A stretch of DNA of 64,000 nt from Clostridia bacterium. Its GTDB lineage: Bacteria > Bacillota > Clostridia > Oscillospirales > Acutalibacteraceae. This document shows positions 7,904-15,696 of this stretch, in pieces. The stretch lies in contig JAFTSH010000001.1 of assembly GCA_017467405.1 (NCBI GenBank), forward strand, positions 479,542-543,541, read 5' to 3'. The position numbers and the translations under genes are program-made. A model generated the notes under the pieces. It did not search any database. It worked only from the letters and a program-made list of their open reading frames with translations, and was not told the DNA's origin. Within the stretch, counting starts at the first letter, position 1, and each line of letters begins with the position of its first letter.

Positions 7904-9101
7904 TTTTATCACCCGCATTTATGTTTTTGCAGCGGAAACAGATGTTCACGTATTTCAGTGCGTTAAACCGTTTTCCGCCCTTTAATTGATATACCTTGTT
8001 GTCGTAATAAATATTGAGCTTGTTTCGTCCCAGAACCGATATCGCGGACACCTCCGAAAAGGGGAAAACGAGTGCGTTTCCGCATCCCTCGTCAATCACG
8101 ATTCTGTCCCCGTAAAGCGCGATCGCGGCGGTTTTGCGAAGCAGTACCTTTTTCTGATAGACGATTACCTCCGAAAGACTTGCAGCGTCGCGGTAAAGCG
8201 GCTCTTTCGTATGCTCGGTTACATCAAGCGAACAGACGAACTCTTTTTGATAGTCGTACCACTCGGTCACGTATCGGAACGGAAAGGAGAAACCCACACC
8301 GCTCAGCCGTTTATCCGTGCCGTATGAAATTTTTCTGCGGCATTTTTTACACTCGATTTCGTTGCCCTTGCTTTCAAACTCGGAAAGACCGCAATACGGA
8401 CAAACGTAGATCGCACGTTCAAGATATTCCGCGCGTTTATCGGATTCAAATACCCCGCCCGAAACACCCTCGTTTACCGCAAGTCCCTTTTCGATGATTT
8501 CAAACAGCTCTTCGTTCGTGAGCTTCTCGTATTCCTGAGGCTCTATCACGCGGGATACGTAGGAGTGGATTTTTCCTTTTCTGACAACGTCGCTCCAGCG
8601 GGGCTGTACGCCGTAGCCTCCCTCGATACGGTAGAGGGCGATCGGTAGCTTCAGCTTTCGCGCAAGGGAAGCGATGGCAGGACTCATATATTCGGTCTTG
8701 CCGCTGTATGTACGGTTGCCTTCCGGAGCAATGGCTATCGTTCCGCCCTCTTTGGCAACCCTGATGCAATTCATTACCGCCGATACGTCGGTGGCCTGCT
8801 TCTTGATCGGAATCGGAGCCACGAGCCAGCGTATCAGGGACGACACCCAACCGTTCGAGAAAATATCCTCGCTGGCAAGGTAGTACACCGGCCCCTTGAA
8901 GGCCATACCCACGAAAAATTGGTCGAAGGGTGTCTGGTGATTCAAGAGTATCAGATACGCCCTGTCACCTTGCTCCTTAAAGCAATCTACAGTGATGCCG
9001 TATTTCCATTTGGAATACGGATACAGCACCGCGAAGGCAACGTTGCGTACGACGCGGTGACGGAATTTCATCCATTTTTGCTGCTTTTTCTTTTTTTGCA
9101 T
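7881..9101 (-). CDS. PlsC-type acyltransferase with C-terminal zinc ribbon
   Basis: Residues about 35-200 are a 1-acyl-glycerol-3-phosphate acyltransferase (LPLAT) domain with the catalytic NHQTPFD (NHx4D) and the EGNRTYSG block. Residues about 230-265 hold a rubredoxin-like zinc ribbon (CPYCG then CKKCRRK), followed by about 130 residues resembling a PH-like beta domain (LYGDRIVIDEGCGNALVFPFSEVSAISV). The N-terminus is basic and membrane-attaching (MQKKKKQQKWMKFRHRVV). This exceeds the usual 240-residue PlsC by 160 residues. The RBS is AGAGG. It overlaps the following carrier gene by 23 bases. Lipid substrate unknown. Confidence 0.85.
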   Translation of the reverse strand: MQKKKKQQKWMKFRHRVVRNVAFAVLYPYSKWKYGITVDCFKEQGDRAYLILLNHQTPFDQFFVGMAFKGPVYYLASEDIFSNGWVSSLIRWLVAPIPIKKQATDVSAVMNCIRVAKEGGTIAIAPEGNRTYSGKTEYMSPAIASLARKLKLPIALYRIEGGYGVQPRWSDVVRKGKIHSYVSRVIEPQEYEKLTNEELFEIIEKGLAVNEGVSGGVFESDKRAEYLERAIYVCPYCGLSEFESKGNEIECKKCRRKISYGTDKRLSGVGFSFPFRYVTEWYDYQKEFVCSLDVTEHTKEPLYRDAASLSEVIVYQKKVLLRKTAAIALYGDRIVIDEGCGNALVFPFSEVSAISVLGRNKLNIYYDNKVYQLKGGKRFNALKYVNICFRCKNINAGDKNGKFLGL

Positions 9102-9268
9102 CTTTTACCTCTGTCGGCTGCATCTCTCGTTGTCCGTTCACGACGGTTATACCGGACGTGCGGGCTTGCGGCCTGCGGTCGTTATCCGTAATATCGTTAC
9201 CTGTCCAAACCCATTGTTGTACAGTCCGGCATCACGGACGGTGGATATCCATAGCATACAACTGCCAT

Positions 9269-9297
9269 ATTATAGCACATATTAAGATAAAACACAA
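9269..9297 (-). promoter_or_regulatory. Candidate promoter of acyltransferase-carrier operon
   Basis: Minus strand: -35 TTGTGT (9292-9297), 17-base spacer, -10 TATAAT (9269-9274). The -35 lies inside the arm of the adjacent hairpin. The -10 is perfect and the -35 is weak. Confidence 0.5.
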
Positions 9298-9325
9298 GAG
9301 ATGTGAATTTTACATCTCTTGTGTT
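9291..9325 (-). terminator. 14-bp perfect hairpin, probable terminator
   Basis: Arms 9291-9304 and 9312-9325 with a 7-base loop. On the minus strand it is followed by TTTTATCTT. It would stop read-through from the secreted-protein gene just before the acyltransferase promoter. Confidence 0.7.
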
Positions 9326-9452
9326 ATGCGCAAAAAATCTTCTTTTTGAAAGGTTAATTCTCAGATTGTGCGGATTTTAATCTCTTTCGCAACCTTCGGA
9401 AATCCTCGTTATTCTTTAAAGCGTCTAAGCAACCGCAGGTTGAGTTTCGGTG

Positions 9453-9486
9453 AAAATTAAAAGCGAGGTGTCACCACCTCGCTTTT
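9453..9486 (-). terminator. Terminator of the secreted repeat-protein gene
   Basis: A 12-bp stem (9459-9470 with 9475-9486) with a 4-base loop and a T-rich end on the minus strand, 45 bases beyond the stop codon. Its stem sequence nearly repeats at 13123-13147. Confidence 0.8.
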
Positions 9487-9531
9487 GCTATGGGGTATTT
9501 CGTGTCAGAGTGACGTTTTGAAATAACGGAT

Positions 9532-11862
9532 TTATTCTACGCAAAGTCCGTTGATCTTAACGGTGAGGGGTGCCGAGGCGGTCGTGCCCGATGCGGGATT
9601 GACGCAGACTCTGAAATAGTTTATAGAACTCCAATCAGGAGCCATATCGTCGGTCTGCGACGAGCCGAGATACAGCTTGTAGCCGTTATCTACAACACCT
9701 GCTACGGTCGGTCCCGAAGAGGGAACGTCGAGGGTGATATAATTCCAGCCGTTGACGAAGGTGTCTGCAGGTTTGGCACCGTTGATGGTGGTAGAGAAGA
9801 GGTATCTCGCGCATCCTGGGGTGTAGTTGCCGGACGAAGAGAATTCAATGAACATCTCTCTGATCTTCGAAACGTCCGAAATGTATACCCACATTCCGAA
9901 GCTGTCGGATGAATCGACCGAGGTGGTGGGGAGGCTCATGGTGAGCATGGCCTTGGTTCCGGTGGAGGTGAAATCCTCGCTGTAAGAGGCGTATCCTGCC
10001 CTGTAATCCGAGGTGTCCCAGCTGCCGATTCCGCTTATAAGGCTTTCGCCGGAAGAAACGACAAACCTTTGGTTAAAGCTGAGACCGTTATAGGCAACCA
10101 CCAACGGATTTGTAACGCTTGCGGAAGAGGCCATCGCATATATACGGATGTATTTGATGTTGCTCCAATCGGGAGCCATATCGTCGGTCTGTGAGGAGCC
10201 GAGATATAATTTATAGCCGTTTTCTATGACACCAGCCGCGGTCGGTCCGGCCGCAGGGACGGTAAGCGTGATCTTGTTCCAGCCGTTGACAAACGAAGAA
10301 GTTCCGTAGCCGTCGGCGTTTTTCGTCCACTGATATCTTGCACATCCGGGTGTATAGGACGTCGATGACCCGAGTTCGATCTGAAGACTTCCGAGTCTTG
10401 AGGCTTCGGAAACGTAGAACCAAAGCGTTACCGTATCGTCTTTTTGCAGCGAAACGGGGGTATCGAGCACCTTCGTTACGGGCGAAGCACCGGTGGAGAT
10501 CAGTGTCGTCTGGCGCGAAGCGCTTCCTTTAATGTAATTTTGGGTGTTCCAGAAGCCGCCGGTCCAACTCTCAAGGGGAGAGTCAAGCAGCGTGTCGCCC
10601 ATCTCTCCGGTGGGAGCAGGGGGGAGCCCCACGGCACTCAGGGTAGTAAAATAAATGTTGTCATACCATACGGTATAGTCGACCGTTTCGCTGGTACCTG
10701 CGATAAACGCGGTCATGAAGGTAACCGTGAGATCCTTGTAGGTTGAATCACGGTATTCAGTGCCGTTATTCAGCTTCATCGCATATACGGGAATACGGAC
10801 GGTGTTCCAGCCGGTCGTGATTCCGAAGCCGTTGTTGGCGTAGTGATTGACTTCTGCAAAATTGAAGCTGTAGTACGCTACCGTCGGGGCAAATTCTTCG
10901 AGCCTGAATTGCCAATCAGAACCGAGCAGAGCAAGATCCTCAACGTAAACGTCGAAGCAAAAAACGCTCTGATCGTAGTCGACGGGAACCGAAAATCCGC
11001 CGAAGCAGGCTCTGAAATCGACGTGCTCCTTGTGTCCCGTTACCTTGAACGAGGAGCTGCCCTGCGTCTTGCGGGTGGTGTCGAATTCGCAGCCGAACCA
11101 CTCGGTAAGTATGCCGCCGTCAAGACTTTCGACGTCGCAGGTCGAGAGCCATTGACCGTTCGTGTTGGCAACGGGGGTCTCGTAGCCGTCGTTTGAGTAG
11201 GTTACCAGACGCAGATCGTCAAACTTGACCGTGAGTCCCGCCGAATAAATACCCGCGATCCATATGTAGTCAAGGTTTGAATAATCGGTGTTAAGATATG
11301 TGCTGTAGTCGTTGTTGTGGCAGTTGAAGGCCAGCTCGATCTTGTGCCATCCGCTGCCGTAGAAGGTATGCTGCCAGTTGTGAAATCCGTTACCGGACGA
11401 GTTTCCGACCCTGATCCAGAAGGTGCCGCAGTTATCCTGCGGGGTGTCGTAAACGGTATCGTGGTCGCAGGCTAACAGATCGACGTTACTGACGTATACC
11501 CACATGGTCAGTGCCTGACGCCTTTTGTCTGTGACCGAAAGATCAAACGGTGCGGCGGTTTTGGTGTCAAGCATTACGCTGACGGAGGACACCGAAGAGG
11601 TCGTTGTCATCGAAAGACTCGCGCTGCCCTCTTGCTTGGATGAGGTGTCAGCCGCCGCGCCCGAGAGCGCAGTCCAGGAAGAACCGACCCCATCAAAGCT
11701 CATAAGCTGGGTTGATGTGTATGAAATACCGTTTTCGGTGTAGTAGCTTAGTGATGATTTAAGGGGTGAGTTGAGCGCCTGCACGCTTGGTGAGGCAAGT
11801 GACAACGGAATAAAGAGAAGCACCGTACACAGACAAAGGGTTAACGAAATCCATTTTTTCAT
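9532..11862 (-). CDS. Secreted multi-module (jelly-roll/CBM-like) protein
   Basis: The 776-residue protein has a clear signal peptide (MKKWISLTLCLCTVLLFIPLSLASPSVQA). The rest reads as four beta-rich modules of about 165-180 residues, each with the pattern W/F-V-Y-V-S-x-V followed by GW-x-x-I and D-x-L-x-Y/F-N/D, like carbohydrate-binding or discoidin-type jelly rolls. The last two modules are close repeats, sharing YTPGCARY, FVNGWN and NGYKLYLGSSQTDDMAPDW. No catalytic motif, sortase signal, dockerin or S-layer domain is visible, so it is probably a released or loosely wall-bound binding protein. RBS AGGAGG. It is monocistronic, with a leader of about 150 bases. Its ligand is unknown. Confidence 0.7.
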   Translation of the reverse strand: MKKWISLTLCLCTVLLFIPLSLASPSVQALNSPLKSSLSYYTENGISYTSTQLMSFDGVGSSWTALSGAAADTSSKQEGSASLSMTTTSSVSSVSVMLDTKTAAPFDLSVTDKRRQALTMWVYVSNVDLLACDHDTVYDTPQDNCGTFWIRVGNSSGNGFHNWQHTFYGSGWHKIELAFNCHNNDYSTYLNTDYSNLDYIWIAGIYSAGLTVKFDDLRLVTYSNDGYETPVANTNGQWLSTCDVESLDGGILTEWFGCEFDTTRKTQGSSSFKVTGHKEHVDFRACFGGFSVPVDYDQSVFCFDVYVEDLALLGSDWQFRLEEFAPTVAYYSFNFAEVNHYANNGFGITTGWNTVRIPVYAMKLNNGTEYRDSTYKDLTVTFMTAFIAGTSETVDYTVWYDNIYFTTLSAVGLPPAPTGEMGDTLLDSPLESWTGGFWNTQNYIKGSASRQTTLISTGASPVTKVLDTPVSLQKDDTVTLWFYVSEASRLGSLQIELGSSTSYTPGCARYQWTKNADGYGTSSFVNGWNKITLTVPAAGPTAAGVIENGYKLYLGSSQTDDMAPDWSNIKYIRIYAMASSASVTNPLVVAYNGLSFNQRFVVSSGESLISGIGSWDTSDYRAGYASYSEDFTSTGTKAMLTMSLPTTSVDSSDSFGMWVYISDVSKIREMFIEFSSSGNYTPGCARYLFSTTINGAKPADTFVNGWNYITLDVPSSGPTVAGVVDNGYKLYLGSSQTDDMAPDWSSINYFRVCVNPASGTTASAPLTVKINGLCVE
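9631..9687 (+). repeat. Direct repeat copy 1 within the secreted repeat-protein gene
   Basis: This segment, encoding NGYKLYLGSSQTDDMAPDW, is repeated with few base changes at 10165-10221. It marks a recent module duplication or gene conversion. Confidence 0.8.
10165..10221 (+). repeat. Direct repeat copy 2 within the secreted repeat-protein gene
   Basis: Partner of 9631-9687, about 534 bases away, matching a module period of about 178 codons. Confidence 0.8.
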
Positions 11863-12019
11863 AATTTTATTCCTCCTTATGGGGCGAGCCCCAATATATA
11901 AACCGAAAAAACATTCGGTTCGTCTGTTGGGCTGAGGCGCATCTCGTTATCAATGCGATCTTTAGCTGATTAATCATCTCTTTTGATTTATATTCGATGT
12001 CAAACACCGTTGCGAATTT

Positions 12020-12048
12020 ATTATATTATAAGCAACGCCCTCCGTCAA
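12020..12048 (-). promoter_or_regulatory. Sigma-A promoter of the secreted repeat-protein gene
   Basis: Minus strand: -35 TTGACG (12043-12048), 17-base spacer, -10 TATAAT (12020-12025), leaving an unusually long leader of about 150 bases. Confidence 0.7.
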
Positions 12049-12130
12049 GACGAAGTTTAACGGATTTGTTTTCGGTTGTATGATTTGGAGTATTCAATAT
12101 ACGTTTACACGTCAAATACCTTAGCAGGAA

Positions 12131-12159
12131 TTTACTTTTTAGTCCGAGTGTGTTACAAT
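12131..12159 (+). promoter_or_regulatory. Candidate promoter of the 310-residue membrane-protein gene
   Basis: -35 TTTACT (12131-12136), 17-base spacer, -10 TACAAT (12154-12159), 20 bases before the GTG start. Confidence 0.5.
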
Positions 12160-12179
12160 AACCTAAAGGCGGTGATTTT

Positions 12180-13112
12180 GTGGTCAAGGCTATGTTTGAG
12201 AAAAAACGTTTTTGGAACGTTTTTTGCCTGTTTTGCGGATTGTTTATAATCGGTTTGTTTGTTTTTTTAGGCTTTGTTGACAACGAATCAACCGTTGTGA
12301 GTATTGTATCAGGCATTATTTTTGGAGCGATTATTTGTGTGTTCAACTTGATTTTTTTGCTTTTTAACTTCAAAGCGTATCTTTATGTAGAGGACGGCCG
12401 CATAAAGGGCAGATATCATTACTTTGGAAAAATAAATTGCGGTGTTTCCGACGTTGAGTTTGCAATGTCACGAATGAACACGTTAACGATTCAACTGAAG
12501 AATGGTAAACGCCATATCATTATGGGGATTGCAAATTCTTTCGACTTGTGTTCTGCGATTCGCGTGAATATGCGCTTTGATGCGTCCGAACAACCGGAAA
12601 AACTAATCGCATATCTGAATACTTTACTGGCATCAAAGAAGAGAGGAATGTTATATGTTTGTTGCTGGTCGGCATTGATGTTTATCAATATCTTTGTTGC
12701 GGTGTTTTTGACGGGGGATAGGGAACTGCATCAATTTGATAAAATCGATTGGTGGATAATGGGCCTGATGGGCATCGTAGAAATTGCAACAATTATTGTA
12801 ACGTTTTACTTTGCGCGTAAAACAGGCAAAAACAACGTTCCCATTGAGAAAATAAAATATACTATCCGAAGAACTGTCATTGAGACGAAACCGTTGCTTC
12901 CGGGTTTTGTTATAGCCGTCTATACCGATTATGATTATTTTATCCGAATAACGCTTTTTGGATATCCGCATCAAAGCGCGGTTTACTTTTCGGTTCAAAG
13001 AATAGACTCGGAATATAATTTGATACACGAATACACGTCAGAAATATATGAAGACAAAGAACTTCTTTCAGAAGCTCTTGAAAAGTTTATTGATGTGACG
13101 GAAAAATTTTAG
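12180..13112 (+). CDS. Unrecognised membrane protein, four predicted TM segments
   Basis: I do not recognise this 310-residue protein. Two N-terminal hydrophobic segments (about 10-35 and 40-65) are followed by a soluble beta-rich part (YLYVEDGRIKGRYHYFGKINCGVSDVEF), a second hydrophobic pair (about 157-178 and 187-210) and a soluble C-terminal domain of about 95 residues. The first soluble part recalls bacterial PH-like domains, suggesting a duplicated 2TM-plus-PH arrangement, but this is a guess. The likely start is GTG at 12180, with AAAGGCGG upstream; an ATG four codons in is the alternative. The gene is AT-rich and has its own promoter and terminator. Confidence 0.65.
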   Translation: MVKAMFEKKRFWNVFCLFCGLFIIGLFVFLGFVDNESTVVSIVSGIIFGAIICVFNLIFLLFNFKAYLYVEDGRIKGRYHYFGKINCGVSDVEFAMSRMNTLTIQLKNGKRHIIMGIANSFDLCSAIRVNMRFDASEQPEKLIAYLNTLLASKKRGMLYVCCWSALMFINIFVAVFLTGDRELHQFDKIDWWIMGLMGIVEIATIIVTFYFARKTGKNNVPIEKIKYTIRRTVIETKPLLPGFVIAVYTDYDYFIRITLFGYPHQSAVYFSVQRIDSEYNLIHEYTSEIYEDKELLSEALEKFIDVTEKF

Positions 13113-13122
13113 TGTTATAACA

Positions 13123-13156
13123 AAAGCGAGGTGTCACACCTCGCTTTGTTTTTTTC
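13123..13156 (+). terminator. Terminator of the 310-residue membrane-protein gene
   Basis: An 11-bp stem (13123-13133 with 13137-13147), 3-base loop, then a long T-run. The stem is almost identical to that at 9459-9486. Confidence 0.85.
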
Positions 13157-13206
13157 TAAACCCGTGCCTTCGACGGTATATCCGTGCGGAGTCGTAACCG
13201 ATAATA

Positions 13207-13237
13207 AAGCACCTCACCCTGAACGGATGAGGTGCTT
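13207..13237 (-). terminator. Terminator of deoC
   Basis: A 10-bp perfect stem (13207-13216 with 13228-13237), followed on the minus strand by TTATTAT, 24 bases beyond the deoC stop. Confidence 0.75.
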
Positions 13238-13261
13238 ATCTTTATTGCCGGTCTTTTGATT

Positions 13262-13918
13262 TCAGGCATTTGGTGCACTTGTCACGATCTCAATGCCGGC
13301 GGAGGTGCCGAGTCGGTCGGCGCCTGCGTCGATCAGTGCCACCGCATCCTCGTAGGTCCTGATACCTGCCGAGGCCTTGAGCCGTACGTCGCCCGAAAGG
13401 TTGGCCTTCATAAGAGCGATGTCCTCAACCGTGGCAACGCCTGCCGAAACTCCGGTGCAGGTCTTTACGAAATGTGCGCCCGCCCGGCAGGAAAGACGCG
13501 TGGCAAGAGCCTTCTCGTCGTCGGTAAGAAGTCCCGTTTCGATGATGACCTTAACCGTCCTGCCCTTGGCGGCCTTTACGACGGCGGCGATCTCGTCGCG
13601 TACGTAGTCGGCGCATCCGTCCTTGAGTTTCCCGACGTTGATGACCATATCAAATTCCTCGCAGCCGTTGTTGTAGGCATCCTCCGTCTCGGCAACCTTG
13701 ACGGTGGTCGTGTTCTGACCGAGGGGAAATCCGATAACGGTGCATACCATTACGTCGGAGCCCTCAAGAAGCTCCTTTGCGAGGGCAACGTTGCAGGGAT
13801 TTACGCAGACCGACGCAAAATCCCACTCGCGGGCGGCGGCACAGAGCTTTTCTATGTCACCGCGGGTCGCAAACGGCTTGAGGTTGGTGTGGTCGATATA
13901 TTTATTCAGCTTTTTCAT
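13262..13918 (-). CDS. deoC: Deoxyribose-phosphate aldolase
   Basis: Class I aldolase that splits 2-deoxyribose-5-phosphate into glyceraldehyde-3-phosphate and acetaldehyde in deoxynucleoside catabolism. The 218 residues contain YIDHTNLKP at the N-terminus, SVCVNP, the lysine motifs VKVIIETGLL and FVKTCTG (Schiff-base lysine), and KASAGIRTYEDA. Length is typical. The ATG at 13918 follows GAGAGG; five in-frame codons upstream are not conserved. It is downstream of an UlaG-like hydrolase gene (23-base gap) rather than in a deo nucleoside operon. Confidence 0.96.
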   Translation of the reverse strand: MKKLNKYIDHTNLKPFATRGDIEKLCAAAREWDFASVCVNPCNVALAKELLEGSDVMVCTVIGFPLGQNTTTVKVAETEDAYNNGCEEFDMVINVGKLKDGCADYVRDEIAAVVKAAKGRTVKVIIETGLLTDDEKALATRLSCRAGAHFVKTCTGVSAGVATVEDIALMKANLSGDVRLKASAGIRTYEDAVALIDAGADRLGTSAGIEIVTSAPNA

Positions 13919-13941
13919 TTGTTTACCTCTCAATTTTAGAA

Positions 13942-14703
13942 TTAAAGCGTAATTCCTTCGCCCTGATACATCAGGCAGTATGCCTGCTCGGGAGCGACGC
14001 TTGCCATAGCCTCCTGAAATTTACCGGGATTTCCGCCGTGCTCGGCAAAATTCCAGTAATGGCAGGGAACGGCAAGTGCGGGACGCAGAGCGGCGATGGC
14101 CTGAGCGGCTTCCTGCTCGTTGAGGTTTCCGAAGGCGCCGTTGATGGGGAGAATGAGCAGATCGAGCCCCTGAAGTCTTTCGTCCTCGAACAGATCGGGG
14201 CGGTATGCGGTATCTCCCATATAGCAGATTTTCTTTTCTCCGATCTCAATGAGAAGTCCGAGTGCGTCGGGAGCGAGCTCACCGTGATCGCAGGGGATTC
14301 CCGTCACCTTGAGTCCGTCTGACGAGTAGCTGTCCCCGACGGCAAGATAGGTGATGTTTTTCTCGAGACCGAGACGCTCGCACTCAACCGCTGCATCCTT
14401 CGCGGCAACCATTTGGGTGCGTCCGTTTGACATAAGAACGGGAACGCTGTCGGGATCGAAATGATCGTAATGCGCGTGGGAGATCAGAAGGGTGTCGAGC
14501 ACGAGATCGTCGGGCTCGAGTATCTTCGGCATCAGACGCTTGAAACCGAAATATCTCTCACAGCAGTTTGAAAGATAAGGATCAATGGCAACGAGCCTTC
14601 CGTCAGCGGTTTTCAGCAGGAAGCCTGCCTGCCCGAGAAAGAAAACTCCGACGCTTCCGCCGTCAACCTTTGCCGTCATAACCTTTGTTGCAAAACTTGT
14701 CAT
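13942..14703 (-). CDS. UlaG-like metallo-beta-lactamase-fold hydrolase
   Basis: Metal-dependent hydrolase of 253 residues. It has the N-terminal GQAGFLLKT and IDPYLS strands of the UlaG/L-ascorbate-6-phosphate lactonase branch, the HxHxDH metal motif as SHAHYDHFD, a later histidine in CDHGE, the GDTAY aspartate, and a C-terminal CHYWNF. Several UlaG relatives are lactonases and others are phosphodiesterases, so the substrate is open. It lies between the radical-SAM activase gene and deoC on one strand and could act on a sugar-phosphate derivative. No signal peptide. Confidence 0.8.
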   Translation of the reverse strand: MTSFATKVMTAKVDGGSVGVFFLGQAGFLLKTADGRLVAIDPYLSNCCERYFGFKRLMPKILEPDDLVLDTLLISHAHYDHFDPDSVPVLMSNGRTQMVAAKDAAVECERLGLEKNITYLAVGDSYSSDGLKVTGIPCDHGELAPDALGLLIEIGEKKICYMGDTAYRPDLFEDERLQGLDLLILPINGAFGNLNEQEAAQAIAALRPALAVPCHYWNFAEHGGNPGKFQEAMASVAPEQAYCLMYQGEGITL

Positions 14704-14763
14704 ATTTATTCTCCTTAACTTGATTTATCCTGATTTCGCGGCAGGTAACTTATACCGCTGATT

Positions 14764-15666
14764 TTATGCCTTTATTACCTCAACCTCGGTAAGTCCTCCT
14801 ATAAAACCGATCCATTCATCGACCTTTTCAGGCGCGGGGGTATCAAACTGCGAGACGGAATTATCCCTTCCCAACCGTGTCAGCTTGTCGGTGCCGAGAG
14901 GATGGTACGGTTCGAGCTCGATGCGAAGAAGATTATTGAGCGATTCTGCGAGTGCCGCGATTCCCTCGAAATGCTCCTTCGTGTCGTTGACGCAGGGAAT
15001 TATGGGACAGCGCAGTACCGTCTTTGCACCCGTTTCGTCAAGAGCGCGTAGATTTTTTTCGATCAGCCCGTTGTCCGTGCCGACGTATTTTCTGTGGAGC
15101 TGACCGTCGGTAAGTTTCCAATCGTAAAGAAACACGTCAACGAATTCCGCCGCCTTGAGAATTTTTTCGGTGCTGACGGCACCGCAGGTCTCAACGCAGG
15201 TGTGCAGCCCCAGCTTTTTTGCCTCTTTAAGCAGCTCAAGCGTAAAGTTGAACTGTGCAAAAGGCTCGCCTCCCGAAATGGTGAGCCCTCCGCCCGAGTT
15301 GTCGTAGAAGGCCTTGTCGCGCATTACGTCCTCGAGTATCTCCTCGACGGTCATTTGCTTTCCCGCCTTCTCGACCGCCTTTGCCGGACACGCGTCGGCG
15401 CAGGCACCGCATACCTCACAGCGGCTGCGGTCAAAAAGGTGCAGCTTGTCCGGAACTGAGTGTGCACCGACGCGGCAGACGCGGGTGCAGGCACCGCAGG
15501 AGATGCACTTGTCGGGACTGTACATAATTTCAGACGCCGTCTTCTGCGACTCCGGATTATGGCACCAGGCACAACTAAGCGGGCATCCCTTCAGGAATAC
15601 CGTCGTGCGTATACCGGGTCCGTCGTTGATGCAGAACTTCTGCACGTTAAATACCGTGCCGGTCAT
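14764..15666 (-). CDS. Glycyl-radical-enzyme activating protein (radical SAM)
   Basis: Installs the glycyl radical on a partner enzyme using SAM and a 4Fe-4S cluster. Of 300 residues, the N-terminus has INDGPGIRTTVFLKGCPLSC followed by AWCHNPE, i.e. the CxxxCxxC radical-SAM cluster; residues about 45-100 are a two-cluster ferredoxin insert (CISCGACTRVC and CEVCGACADAC); then GGLTISGGEP. This insert is typical of activases of pyruvate-formate-lyase-like, glycerol or choline lyases, and differs from short PflA. The start at 15666 follows AAGGAGG. No glycyl-radical enzyme gene is adjacent in this window, so the partner is elsewhere. Confidence 0.9.
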   Translation of the reverse strand: MTGTVFNVQKFCINDGPGIRTTVFLKGCPLSCAWCHNPESQKTASEIMYSPDKCISCGACTRVCRVGAHSVPDKLHLFDRSRCEVCGACADACPAKAVEKAGKQMTVEEILEDVMRDKAFYDNSGGGLTISGGEPFAQFNFTLELLKEAKKLGLHTCVETCGAVSTEKILKAAEFVDVFLYDWKLTDGQLHRKYVGTDNGLIEKNLRALDETGAKTVLRCPIIPCVNDTKEHFEGIAALAESLNNLLRIELEPYHPLGTDKLTRLGRDNSVSQFDTPAPEKVDEWIGFIGGLTEVEVIKA

Positions 15667-15696
15667 TGAGTGCCTCCTTGCAAGCGTATATCTCAA

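Larger units (their letters stand above)
9102..9531. other. 430-base intergenic region with promoter and two terminators
   Basis: No credible gene. From left to right it holds the acyltransferase leader and promoter (9269-9297), a 14-bp perfect hairpin (9291-9325) whose left arm contains that promoter's -35, about 130 bases in which I see nothing, and the terminator of the 776-residue secreted-protein gene (9453-9486). Confidence 0.6.
11863..12179. other. 317-base divergent intergenic region with structured leader
   Basis: Holds the 150-base leader and promoter of the secreted-protein gene (minus) and the promoter of the 310-residue membrane-protein gene (plus). On the minus strand the leader can form a hairpin with AACCGAA/TTCGGTT arms, enclosed by AGCCCAA pairing with TTGGGGCT (one bulge), plus a further CGCAT/ATGCG stem. 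No known riboswitch consensus was recognised. Confidence 0.45.
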
